A DNA stretch of 26,076 nt, taken from assembly GCA_035524275.1 (NCBI GenBank), contig DATKPC010000048.1:1-26076 (forward strand), given 5' to 3'. The first letter of the stretch is position 1, and the number at the start of each line of letters is the position of its first letter. Below the pieces are notes generated by a model, which saw only the letters and a list, made by a program, of their open reading frames with translations, had not been told where the DNA came from and searched no databases. Origin of the DNA: DATKPC01 sp035524275. GTDB taxonomy: Bacteria > Pseudomonadota > Gammaproteobacteria > Burkholderiales > Burkholderiaceae_F. Made by a program: the position numbers and the translations under genes. Below, in pieces: positions 16,179-23,796 of the stretch.

Positions 16179-17972
16179 ATGGCGGTCGATAGACAAGGTG
16201 GTGGCAAGGCGGTCGAACCCCTCGTCGTGATTGCGCTCGACGGGCTCGATCGAGCGCAGGTCGAGCACATGGCCGCGCGCGGCCTGGTCCCGAACCTGGC
16301 CCGGCTCGCGGCCGGGGGGCGCGTCGGACGCATCGCGGTGGCGCCGCCCGGCTGGGCCGAAAGCTTCTGGACGACGTTCGCGACCGGCGAGCTTCCCGAC
16401 GTCCACGGCGTCCTGCATCCCTATGAATTGTCCGGAGACAGCGGATTCGCCCGAACGCGGGGCGCCGCATCGGTTCGCGCATCGACGCTGTGGGAGCACG
16501 TCGATCGCGCCGGGGCCAGCGTCGCGCTCGTGGGCTGGCCGGCGACCGATCGGCTGGTCCTGGGCCACGGCGTCGTCGCGGCGAGCGCCGTGGAACCGGC
16601 GCTGGAATCCGCCGAGGCGGGCGTTTGCCCCCCGCCCCCGGAGTTGCTGTCGGTCGGGCGCGGCGTTGTCGATGTCGGATCGCTGCGATTGCACCCGGAA
16701 GAGAGCGGTTCGCCGGCGCTGGACGCCCTTCTGGACCGCATCGAAGCGAGCGCATCGTCCGCGACGCGCCATGCTGGCGTGCGCTCACTCGCCGAGGCGG
16801 CCACGCTGCATGCGGTCGCGACGCGCTGGCTCGCCGAGCGCTCGCCGCAGCTGCTCGGGGTGAGGATTCCCCTCCTCGGCCGCCTGGCATCGATCGGATC
16901 CGATGGCGGATGCGAATTGTGGCGTTCGGTGCGCGACGTGGCGCTCCAATGGGTCGACCTGCTGCTCGGCCGGTACCTGGAGATCGCCGGGCCGGCCGCC
17001 CGGTTCCTCGTCGTGGGCTCCGGCGTGCTGCGGACCACGCATGGCGGCTCGCTGTTGCCGCACGAGCCGCCGGACGCCTTCTTCATCGCGAAAGGCGTCG
17101 CGACGTCGATGGCGTCCGCCGGCTGCGGCGGCGCCGACACGGTGCCGCTCACGTCGCTGCAGCCCCTCGTCCTGCAGACCCTGGGCGTGTCGCCGCGTCC
17201 GCCGCGCACGCTGTTCCACGCGGCCCCGATCCGGATTGCCTCGGTGCCCGGCCGGCTGCCGGGGCGCCTGCTCGTGGGCGGGCGGCTGCGGATCGACGAG
17301 TTCGCGTTCGATACGACGCTGGCGCTGTCGCGCCGGATCGAGCGCGAAACGCGGCTGGCGCTGGCCGAGGTGCAGATGCATCGGGGCGACGCCAATCGCG
17401 CCGCGGCGACGTTGCGCGACCTGACCGCGCGGTTCCGCGACTGGGAGCCGGGCCTTCTGCTGCGGGCGAGCCTGCTGCTGCAGGGCGGCAACGAATCCGA
17501 AAGCGTCCCGTTGCTGCAGGACCTGACCTTGCATGCGACCGATGCCGCGTGCCGGGTTGCCGCGCGCGCGCTGACGGCGTACGCAGTGCATCACTGGGAG
17601 GAAGCAGAAGCCGCGTTCACGCAGTTGCGACACCAGTGGCGCTCGTTCGTCGATCCGCTGCCCTGGCTGGCGGGCGTCGCGTTGCAAATGGGGCGCTGGG
17701 CGGTCGCCGAGGCACGGTACCGCGGCCTGGCGGCCCGCTACCCGAACGATCCGGCCCTGGCCGAGGGCCTCGCGATCGCGCAGCTGGCCCAAGGTCACGG
17801 TGCCGACGCCCTGGCCACGGTGGAAGAGGCGCTGCGCGTCGCGCCGACCCGCGCGAGCCTGAGGCAGTTGCGCCGGATTGCCCGCGAGCGCCTCGGGCAG
17901 GCGGACTTGCCGCGGGCCGACTCGATCACCGGCATTCCGACGGCGCCGGTTCCCAGCGACCCGGTGACCTGA
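16179..17972 (+). CDS. Alkaline-phosphatase-fold/type I phosphodiesterase-like protein with TPR tail; catalysis doubtful
   Basis: Protein of 597 residues without a signal peptide. Residues 15-75 (VVIALDGLD; GLVPNLARLAAGGRVGRI; FWTTFATGELPDVHGV) match the start of the alkaline phosphatase/type I phosphodiesterase fold, including the first metal ligand Asp21. The nucleophile Thr or Ser normally found a few residues before FWTT appears to be Ala (PPGWAESFW). The late SDHG metal-binding motif is replaced by GSGVLRTTHGG. Residues about 380-580 are helical and TPR-like (RAAATLRDLTARFRDWEPG; AEARYRGLAARYPNDPALAEGLA). I infer a binding or scaffold role, or an unusual enzyme. GAGAGGGG lies seven bases upstream of the ATG. 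It is followed by a hairpin terminator and is probably a single-gene transcript. Confidence 0.7.
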   Translation: MAVDRQGGGKAVEPLVVIALDGLDRAQVEHMAARGLVPNLARLAAGGRVGRIAVAPPGWAESFWTTFATGELPDVHGVLHPYELSGDSGFARTRGAASVRASTLWEHVDRAGASVALVGWPATDRLVLGHGVVAASAVEPALESAEAGVCPPPPELLSVGRGVVDVGSLRLHPEESGSPALDALLDRIEASASSATRHAGVRSLAEAATLHAVATRWLAERSPQLLGVRIPLLGRLASIGSDGGCELWRSVRDVALQWVDLLLGRYLEIAGPAARFLVVGSGVLRTTHGGSLLPHEPPDAFFIAKGVATSMASAGCGGADTVPLTSLQPLVLQTLGVSPRPPRTLFHAAPIRIASVPGRLPGRLLVGGRLRIDEFAFDTTLALSRRIERETRLALAEVQMHRGDANRAAATLRDLTARFRDWEPGLLLRASLLLQGGNESESVPLLQDLTLHATDAACRVAARALTAYAVHHWEEAEAAFTQLRHQWRSFVDPLPWLAGVALQMGRWAVAEARYRGLAARYPNDPALAEGLAIAQLAQGHGADALATVEEALRVAPTRASLRQLRRIARERLGQADLPRADSITGIPTAPVPSDPVT

Positions 17973-18020
17973 CCCCGGGCACCGGGCCCGAAGCCGCAGA
18001 AAAGAGCGGGACTTCCTGCC

Positions 18021-18063
18021 GACGTTCGGCCATCGGCCGGCCGTCTTCCCCCTTATTTTTCTT
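18021..18063 (+). terminator. Probable intrinsic terminator after the phosphatase-fold gene
   Basis: The hairpin GACG-tt-CGGCC-atc-GGCCG-gc-CGTC (18021-18045) has two paired blocks and one internal mismatch. It is followed by a pyrimidine stretch containing TTATTTTTCTT. It lies 48 bases after the stop codon at 17972. Confidence 0.6.
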
Positions 18064-18091
18064 GCCCATGGGCGATTGCCCAGGCCGGCTC

Positions 18092-18189
18092 GGTATTTAC
18101 CCCGATGGGACCGTACGTCGGACCAGCACAGCCACCGGAACCGTGCCATGCGCGGGGTTATTTACCCAAACACGGTATGTACCTATGAT
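18092..18189 (+). promoter_or_regulatory. Promoter region of the propeller lipoprotein with GGTAnnTACC sites
   Basis: Three related sites occur: GGTATTTACC at 18092-18101, GGTTATTTACC at 18156-18166 and GGTATGTACC at 18174-18183. TTTACC (18161-18166) and TATGAT (18184-18189) are 17 bases apart and make a plausible sigma-70 promoter, four and five of six consensus bases. The second site would then overlap the -35 box, and the third would sit directly before the -10 box. The leader to the ATG at 18266 would be about 70 bases. The same palindrome recurs before other genes in this window. Confidence 0.5.
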
Positions 18190-18265
18190 TCCCTTGAGTT
18201 TGATAGCTTGAACTTGGTATTCAATCGGGGCGAAGCGCCGGCTCGCCGCCCTCGTGGAGGTCGTC

Positions 18266-20401
18266 ATGGTTAAGAGCAGGGTCATTCCCGGGGCGGTCGC
18301 GCTTCTCGCGTCGGTGTTGCTCGCCGCGTGCGGTGGTGGCGGTGGCGGTTCGTCGAGCTCGTCGAGCGGCGGGTCGAGTTCGTCCGGCGGCAGCTCGTCG
18401 AGCGGAAGCTCCAGCGGGAGCTCGTCGAGCGGGAGTTCGTCGGGCGGGAATACGTCGCCGGCGATCGTGGCGACGGCGTCGGTGCCAATCGTCGCTCCGC
18501 TGGTCGGCGGCAACGTCAATGAGGTCTACACGTTCACGACGGGCGACGGCAGCAAGTCGACCGGCTTCACGCTGAGCGGGCTCACCAAATTGCCGGCGGG
18601 CTGGACCACGACGGCGAGCGGCGACACGTTGACCTGCGCGACCGTCAGTACGGGAACGGGCTGCCAGTTGCCGCTGACCTATGCGCCGACAGCCGTCTCG
18701 AGCGGGACGATCCGTCTTCCGTACACCTACACGAACAGTGCAAATGTCGCGAGTAGCGGCACGGTCGTGCTGAGCTACAAGGCGTCGACCGACAATACCG
18801 TGGCCTACACGCTGGCGCCGAATGTCTCGACGGTCACCGCCAAGGGCGCCGGAGGATCCACGCCGGTATCCGTCATTTTCACGACCAGCGACGGGAATAT
18901 CGCGACCGCGTTCTCGATTGCCAGCCTGTCGCTGCCCGCCGGATCAGGCTGGTCGTCGACGGCCGGTTCGACCTTCACGTGCGCCGGGGTCAGCACGGGG
19001 ACGTTCTGCTCGCTGCCGCTGACGTTCGCACCGCCCAACACGACCGTCGCCGGAACGCTGACGCTGAACTACAGCTACACGAACAACGCCGGCCACGTGA
19101 AAAACGGTAGCGTCAACATTCCTTATGCCGCGACCACGCACAACAACGTCAATTTCACGGTGAATCCGGCCGGGACGGTGACCGCCTCCGCGGGAAGTTC
19201 GACGTCGCCGATCGTGACGTTCAATACGGACACCGGCACGGCGACGAACCTGACCGTGACGGCACCGTCGCTGCAACAGTATTGGACGCTCGGCGCGACG
19301 GCGGCGCAGTGCGCGACGTCCGTGGGCGTCCCCAACACGACGCCGGCCTGCACGCAGTCGCTGACCTTCGCGCCGCCGGCCAACACGACGGGTGCGGGAA
19401 CCGTCACGTTCAATTACAGCTATACGGCGGACGACGCGACGACGCAGAGCGGCATTGTGACGTTCGCGTATGCGACGACCGGCGCGGCGCAGATCTACGT
19501 CACCGATGCGTATCGTGACGACGTCGTGCGCTGCCAGATAAATGCCGCAGACGGCTCGCTCCTCAACTGCGGCCGCGATGCCAATGCGTTCCCGCTGCCC
19601 TACGGCATCGCGTTCAGCGGATCGCTGGCTTTCGTCACCGACTACTACACGAACGCGGTCTCGGTCTGCCCGGTGAACAACGATGGCAGCTTCGGCGAAT
19701 GCGCGACGAGCGGCAGCGGGTTCGCCTATCCGACGGGCGTTACGGTCGCCGGGAATCTTCTCTTCGTCTCGAACCAGACCGTCTACCAGGGAACGACGCC
19801 GGCCGGGTACATCACGACCTGCACGATCAATGCCGGACCTGCCTCCGCGTCGACACTGTCGAACTGCACAAACAGCACGACGACCAGCGCGGGCATCCAG
19901 TTCGACAATCCGGACGGCATCGCCATCGTCGGGACGGGGAACAGCGTCGCGCTGATTCAGGACAACGGGATCAGCGCATTGGTCACGTGCGCGGTGTCGC
20001 CGTCAGGCGCCCTATCCGGCTGCGCGGCGCAGTCGAGCATTCCGGAGTACAGCACGGCAGCCGTCGCGGTATCCGGTGCATTCGTCTATCTGGGCGCCGA
20101 AGGACCGGCCTTCAATGGCAACTCGAGCGACCTGTTGCTGCTCTGCAGTCTCAACACGTCGACGGGCGCTGTCACGGGCTGCCATTCGACCGCGGTGGGT
20201 GCCAGCTTCGCGTCCGTCACGGGCGTCGCGATCGGCGGCGGCTATGCGTACATCAGCGACCAGAGCCACGGGACGACCTGGGTCTGCGCGGTGGACCCGA
20301 CCACCGGGGAGGTCAGCTCGACCTGCAACTCAGACGCCGTAGCGACCACGGTGACCAACGGCTACCCGATGACCCTGCCCTGGGGCATCGCGTACCACTA
20401 G
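18266..20401 (+). CDS. Lipoprotein with Ser/Gly linker, three Ig-like repeats and a beta-propeller
   Basis: Protein of 711 residues. The signal peptide ends in the lipobox LLAAC with Cys22, so it should be anchored in a membrane by lipid. Residues 23-62 are an almost pure Ser/Gly linker. Three related beta-sandwich repeats follow (about 65-172, 173-283 and 284-400), each closing on a pattern like NYSYTNNAGHV...G.V.. .YA. Residues about 405-711 form a repeated beta-propeller (IYVTDAYRDDVVRC; GIAFSGSLAFVTDYYTNAV; GVTVAGNLLFVSN; GVAIGGGYAYISD), similar in style to SMP-30/NHL or lactonase propellers. The function is unknown; binding or surface adhesion is plausible. The ATG at 18266 has GGAGG five bases upstream, better than the GTG at 18254. 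The gene is visibly less GC-rich than its neighbours. Confidence 0.82.
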   Translation: MVKSRVIPGAVALLASVLLAACGGGGGGSSSSSSGGSSSSGGSSSSGSSSGSSSSGSSSGGNTSPAIVATASVPIVAPLVGGNVNEVYTFTTGDGSKSTGFTLSGLTKLPAGWTTTASGDTLTCATVSTGTGCQLPLTYAPTAVSSGTIRLPYTYTNSANVASSGTVVLSYKASTDNTVAYTLAPNVSTVTAKGAGGSTPVSVIFTTSDGNIATAFSIASLSLPAGSGWSSTAGSTFTCAGVSTGTFCSLPLTFAPPNTTVAGTLTLNYSYTNNAGHVKNGSVNIPYAATTHNNVNFTVNPAGTVTASAGSSTSPIVTFNTDTGTATNLTVTAPSLQQYWTLGATAAQCATSVGVPNTTPACTQSLTFAPPANTTGAGTVTFNYSYTADDATTQSGIVTFAYATTGAAQIYVTDAYRDDVVRCQINAADGSLLNCGRDANAFPLPYGIAFSGSLAFVTDYYTNAVSVCPVNNDGSFGECATSGSGFAYPTGVTVAGNLLFVSNQTVYQGTTPAGYITTCTINAGPASASTLSNCTNSTTTSAGIQFDNPDGIAIVGTGNSVALIQDNGISALVTCAVSPSGALSGCAAQSSIPEYSTAAVAVSGAFVYLGAEGPAFNGNSSDLLLLCSLNTSTGAVTGCHSTAVGASFASVTGVAIGGGYAYISDQSHGTTWVCAVDPTTGEVSSTCNSDAVATTVTNGYPMTLPWGIAYH
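18347..18452 (+). repeat. Ser/Gly codon repeat in the lipoprotein linker
   Basis: A run of short, imperfect direct repeats of the type GAGCTCGTCGAGCGG encodes alternating Ser and Gly blocks. Copies differ by exchange of TCG, AGC, TCC and AGT codons. Length changes in multiples of three would keep the frame, so the linker could vary in length between strains. Confidence 0.7.
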
Positions 20402-20440
20402 CGGATGCCGCGCCGGGTCTCAGGCGCGCAGCAACGACCA

Positions 20441-20479
20441 GGCCGGCGCGGGCACACCGCGCCGGCCTTTTTCTTTGTT
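20441..20479 (+). terminator. Strong intrinsic terminator after the propeller lipoprotein
   Basis: A perfect 11-bp stem, GGCCGGCGCGG (20441-20451) with CCGCGCCGGCC (20457-20467), closes a GCACA loop and is followed by TTTTTCTTTGTT. It is the clearest rho-independent terminator in the window, 40 bases after the stop codon. Confidence 0.93.
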
Positions 20480-20583
20480 CAGGGCGCCTGAACGTGGTGC
20501 GGCGTGCTGGCTGGCTGGTGGCGATGCGTCGTCGTGCGGTCGGGCGCCGGAGGCTCTGGCGGGAGCGTCGGTTCATCGAACCG

Positions 20584-20714
20584 CCCTCTCCCCCACCCCT
20601 CTCCCGCTCGCGCGGGCGAGGGGAGCTACGCCGTCGAGAATTGAAACGTCGTCACAACGGCTGACGACGGAACTCCCCTCGCCCGCGCGAGCGGGAGAGG
20701 GGTGGGGGAGAGGG
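20584..20714. repeat. Palindromic repeat copy B, single unit
   Basis: Two arms of 42 bases (20584-20625 and 20673-20714) are perfect inverted repeats around a 47-base centre. Within each arm CCCGC/GCGGG can form a smaller hairpin. The centre contains GCCGTCGAGAATTGAAACGT and CGGCTGACGACGG, matching copies A and C. The right end lies six bases from the stop codon of the convergent lipoprotein gene. The rest of the 319-base gap (20402-20583) holds the terminator at 20441 and otherwise nothing I recognise. Confidence 0.9.
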
Positions 20715-20720
20715 TGGGCG

Positions 20721-21404
20721 TCAGTCGAAGCCGACGTTGTCGACGTAGAACGTCTGGCCCGACTGGCCGCTCTCGTCCTGGATATAGAACTTGTAGATCG
20801 AGGTGGCCTGCACGCCGAGCACGCTGAGCGGGATCGTGTACGTGTTCCACTGGCCCTTCACCGCCGGCGACGGGCCGTAGTTCAGGACGTTGATCGGGCT
20901 GCCGATCGCGATGTCGCCCACCTTGTGGAACTGGATCTGCCACTGCGCGTTGTCGATCGTCGGCTTCAGCGCGAACGTGAGATTCGTGTACGGCGTCGAG
21001 TCGAACGACCAGTTCGTCGCGTACGGCTGCCAGGCGCCGTAGGGCGACGTGACCTTCACCGCGATGTCGCAGGCGCCGCTGAGCGGGGTTCCCGCCGTGT
21101 CGGTGTACGAGATCGAAGCCTGGAACGAATAGTCGCCGGGCCAGGCGTAGTAGCCGTCCTGGTAGACCCAGAACGTCGACGAACTCGCCGGCGCCGTATG
21201 GTTGCAGCCGAGCGTGCCGCCGGCCGCGGTGATGCCGCCGCTGGAGCTGCTGCCGCTGCTGCTCGAGCTGCCGCTGCTCGATGTGCCGCCACTGCTGCTC
21301 GTGGTCGTCCCGCTGCTGCTGCCGCCACACGCGGACAACGCGAGCACCGTCGCCAGCCCGCAGGCCCAGGTCCCCGCCGCACGCATCGAGTTCGTTGATT
21401 TCAT
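20721..21404 (-). CDS. Ser-linker lipoprotein with carbohydrate-binding-like beta-sandwich
   Basis: Protein of 227 residues. The signal peptide ends at LALSAC with lipid-anchor Cys26. Residues 27-60 are a Ser/Gly/Thr linker very like that of the propeller lipoprotein on the other side of the repeat. The C-terminal ~150 residues (FWVYQDGYYAWPGDYSFQAS; NLTFALKPTIDNAQWQIQF; YKFYIQDESGQSGQTFYVDNVGFD) look like a galactose-binding-type beta-sandwich, as found beside or within glycan-active enzymes. No catalytic motif is seen, so binding of a surface or plant glycan is an inference only. I start at MKSTNS, which gives a normal signal peptide. An ATG five codons upstream is possible. The gene converges on the propeller lipoprotein. 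Confidence 0.78.
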   Translation of the reverse strand: MKSTNSMRAAGTWACGLATVLALSACGGSSSGTTTSSSGGTSSSGSSSSSGSSSSGGITAAGGTLGCNHTAPASSSTFWVYQDGYYAWPGDYSFQASISYTDTAGTPLSGACDIAVKVTSPYGAWQPYATNWSFDSTPYTNLTFALKPTIDNAQWQIQFHKVGDIAIGSPINVLNYGPSPAVKGQWNTYTIPLSVLGVQATSIYKFYIQDESGQSGQTFYVDNVGFD

Positions 21405-21667
21405 CGGCATTCCGTCCATTGGAAAGGTATTCGGCGGCGAGTCGCCACCCGGAGCCGCATCGGAGCCATCGGCGCCGCGGCGTCGCTACCCGTTGTTTCG
21501 GACGCCAAGGGGCGACCTTGATGGCCGCCCGTTCATGCTGCAGCGCCGCAAACTAGCCCAATTCGGCGCGTCGGGCGCCACCACGGCGACGGGCGGCACG
21601 TGGCGCCTGCCCGCCGCAGGGCCCGCAGCGCGGCTCGCGCCGCGCCGCCGAGGCGTGCGCCGGCTCC
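21405..21667. other. Gap between hydrolase 1 and the Ser-linker lipoprotein
   Basis: The 263 bases separate two minus-strand genes. An inverted repeat GGCGCCAC (21574-21581) / GTGGCGCC (21600-21607) could form at the hydrolase mRNA end, but no T-run follows on the minus strand. I see no clear promoter for the lipoprotein gene and no additional gene. Confidence 0.4.
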
Positions 21668-22687
21668 CTAGGCCGCGTGCCGGGCCGGTGCCATCGCGCC
21701 GTTCGCCGCTGCGGGCAGTTGCGTTCGGGCTGCGGTGACCGCCCACTCCGCAACGGCGCCGAGGCGCGAAGGCACGAACGTCGGGGTGTCCGCCGTCTGC
21801 GGCGTCGGCGCCGCGGTCCAGCGCTCGACCGTTTCGACGCAGCGCGCAAGGAACTGCCGGCGTCCGGCGAGACCCATCAGCACGTGGTCGGCGGCCTGGA
21901 TCATCGCGTACTCGACCTTGTCCGCGAGACCGTAGGGCCGCAGGTTGTCGGCGGTCTGCGCCTCGTAGTTGTGGTGGTAAGGGTAGCTGCCGGAATACAG
22001 CAGCATGACCCGGCCGCCGCGCTTCACGGTCGCGCCGAGCTTCGCGGCGAACTCCGACAGCGGCGGCGCGCTGGCGCCATAGCGCATCGTCGATTCCGGC
22101 TGCTCGCCCTCCGCCTCGCCCTTGGCGACGACGCGCCGCACGGCGCGCTGCACGCGGCCCGCCATCAGCTTCGCGGTGGCCGTGAGGCCCAGGCCGCGGA
22201 CCCGGCGGACGAGGCCGATCACGGCCGAGCGCCGGGTCGGGTACAGGTACGGATCGAACATCACGATCCCGGACAAACGAGGCTCGTCGGGCGCGGTGAG
22301 GTAGGCGATGTCGGCGCCGGAGCAGACGCCGATCATGATGAACCGGCGGATCCCGAGTTGCGCCTGGACAGCGTCCATCGCGGCGCGCGTATCGAGGATC
22401 CACTGCTGCGCAACGTCCTTCGCGCCGGAACTGCGCCCGCTGTCGCCCAGGCCGCTCATGTCGAAACGCAGTGTCGGGACGCCGATGCGCGCAAAGCGGC
22501 GCGCCAAGTCGACGTTCACGCGATACGGGCCGCAACGCGGCATGATGCCGACGTTCGTCAGCAGCACGGCCGTGCGCGGCGCGCGCTGACCCGGCTCGCC
22601 CGACGGCATCGTCAGCGTGCCCACGAGGTTGCGCTCCGATCCGAAGACGAGCGTGCGTTCGACGTCAGGCAGCGAGTTCGACGACAT
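21668..22687 (-). CDS. Alpha/beta hydrolase resembling exosortase-A-associated hydrolase 1
   Basis: Cytoplasmic alpha/beta hydrolase of 339 residues. The N-terminal strand-loop TNVGIMPRCGPYRVNVDLAR and the helix start VPTLRFDMSGLGDSGRS resemble the hydrolase 1 family found beside exosortase A/PEP-CTERM loci. The nucleophile elbow is GVCSG (120-124), placing Cys122 where Ser is usual; that family is remembered to use a similar GLCDG motif. A His in AADHVLMG near the end can serve as the catalytic base. A C-terminal extension of about 50 residues is variable. The ATG at 22687 has AGGAG seven bases upstream and overlaps the preceding hydrolase gene by 23 bases, so the two are co-translated. No exosortase or PEP-CTERM protein lies in the window. 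The substrate is unknown. Confidence 0.78.
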   Translation of the reverse strand: MSSNSLPDVERTLVFGSERNLVGTLTMPSGEPGQRAPRTAVLLTNVGIMPRCGPYRVNVDLARRFARIGVPTLRFDMSGLGDSGRSSGAKDVAQQWILDTRAAMDAVQAQLGIRRFIMIGVCSGADIAYLTAPDEPRLSGIVMFDPYLYPTRRSAVIGLVRRVRGLGLTATAKLMAGRVQRAVRRVVAKGEAEGEQPESTMRYGASAPPLSEFAAKLGATVKRGGRVMLLYSGSYPYHHNYEAQTADNLRPYGLADKVEYAMIQAADHVLMGLAGRRQFLARCVETVERWTAAPTPQTADTPTFVPSRLGAVAEWAVTAARTQLPAAANGAMAPARHAA

Positions 22688-23504
22688 GGAGCGACTCCTG
22701 GGCAGCGGCAACGGCATCCTGCGGAACGATCGCGGAGCCTTCGTATTCCTCGCCTTCCGGCGCGTGATTCGTCATCCAGTTGATCTTCTGCTCGATCGTG
22801 CGGACGCGCAGCAGCGGCGACGACGGCAACGCGGCCGTCGCGGCCCGATCGCGTCCGATCGTGACCCGGATGCCGGCATCGATCAGCGACTGCAACTGCA
22901 GCGTCTGCAGGCGCCCGAAATCGGCCGCGAGACCCGATCCGACCTCGAAGCCCAGCACGACCCCCGGAAGGCTCGGCTCGTCTTCCAGCCCGTCGCGACG
23001 GATCACGTCCCAGCGCGACCGGAACCAGCGCTCCATCTCGCGCCGGTGGCGCGCGAACATCAGCGCGACGTAGTCGCTGCCGTTCTCGACCGGATCCCAC
23101 AGCACCAGGTGGGCCGGGCGCGCGGCGGCCGGCGCGGCGAGGGCCGCCCGCGCGGCCAGCGTGGCGCCGAGCCCGAGGCCGAACCAGTGGGTCCGGGCGA
23201 CGCCGGTGCGGTAGCGCAGGAAAGCGTCCGCCGCCACGATGTCGCGCTGCCAGTGCGCGAGATCCTGCGTGGCGGCATCCCCGGGAGACTCGCCGGTGCC
23301 GTGGTAGTCGAAGACCAGCGTCGCGCAGCCGGCTCGCGCCAGCCGCGTGGCGAGCGCACGGAACATCGCATGCGAGCGGATCGCCTCGGCGCCGAACGGC
23401 CGGCACAGGACGAACCCGACGCCGGAATCGCCGCGATCCGGAAGCGTCAGGGCTCCCGCCATCACGCGGTCTTGATTACTAAATTGCAGTATTTCTTGTG
23501 CCAT
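22665..23504 (-). CDS. Alpha/beta hydrolase-fold protein resembling exosortase-A-associated hydrolase 2, nucleophile missing
   Basis: Protein of 279 residues with the alpha/beta hydrolase fold: FVLCRPFGAEAIRSHAMFRALATRLA, then CATLVFDYHGTGESPGD. The elbow motif is GLGLG at 109-113, so the nucleophile position is Gly111, and no convincing catalytic His appears near the C-terminus. It resembles the hydrolase 2 family that accompanies hydrolase 1 at exosortase A loci, which also lacks a standard elbow Ser as far as I recall. It may be a structural partner of hydrolase 1 rather than an enzyme. The gene is first in the two-gene operon. The ATG lies only nine bases from a likely -10 box, so the transcript has almost no leader and no Shine-Dalgarno sequence. 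Confidence 0.78.
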   Translation of the reverse strand: MAQEILQFSNQDRVMAGALTLPDRGDSGVGFVLCRPFGAEAIRSHAMFRALATRLARAGCATLVFDYHGTGESPGDAATQDLAHWQRDIVAADAFLRYRTGVARTHWFGLGLGATLAARAALAAPAAARPAHLVLWDPVENGSDYVALMFARHRREMERWFRSRWDVIRRDGLEDEPSLPGVVLGFEVGSGLAADFGRLQTLQLQSLIDAGIRVTIGRDRAATAALPSSPLLRVRTIEQKINWMTNHAPEGEEYEGSAIVPQDAVAAAQESLHVVELAA

Positions 23505-23513
23505 TGTTCGGCG

Positions 23514-23545
23514 ATAGTAGCTTGTTTAGGTTATCCGTAAATACC
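23514..23545 (-). promoter_or_regulatory. Promoter of the hydrolase pair with a GGTAnnTACC-like site
   Basis: On the minus strand TTTACG (23541-23536) and TACTAT (23519-23514) are 16 bases apart, each four of six consensus bases. GGTATTTACG (23545-23536) overlaps the -35 box, just as a GGTTATTTACC site overlaps the -35 of the propeller lipoprotein promoter. Transcription would start only a few bases before the ATG at 23504. Confidence 0.5.
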
Positions 23546-23548
23546 GCC

Positions 23549-23580
23549 CCGACCAGCGGCCTGAAGACTCCGCTGATCGG
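23549..23580. repeat. 11-bp inverted repeat in a divergent promoter region
   Basis: CCGACCAGCGG (23549-23559) and CCGCTGATCGG (23570-23580) are inverted repeats with a single C/T difference and a 10-base loop. No T-run follows on either strand. Its place directly upstream of the hydrolase -35 box favours an operator or a structured leader of the divergent transcript. Confidence 0.55.
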
Positions 23581-23796
23581 AACACCTCCTAATGGGGTAT
23601 CAAATAGCTTTGTCGTAGCGCATATAAGGCTAGCGGTATAGCTTGCTTCATTCGACGTCGGGCGATCTCACGAATTGCGCCGGGAATGCGGTGCTGCGGC
23701 ATGATTTGGCCCTGCGCCGTGAAAGGCCTGCGCCGCATGACGGCGGGCGAGATACCTCAAAGAACTGCGCCAAGGAATGAAAGTGAACATTTGCTC
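23581..23796. other. AT-richer upstream region of the lipoprotein gene
   Basis: This stretch before the gene at 23797 is noticeably less GC-rich around 23590-23660 (TGGGGTATCAAATAGC, GCATATAAGG, GCGGTATAGC) and probably contains its promoter, but I cannot fix the boxes. A seven-codon frame starting at 23777 ends in ATGA overlapping the gene's ATG. It lacks a ribosome site and may be chance. Confidence 0.35.

Noticed and set aside
23615..23660. Sigma-54 promoter (GG...TTGCT) before the lipoprotein gene
   Set aside because: The GG and GC dinucleotides are two bases too close together for the -24/-12 spacing.
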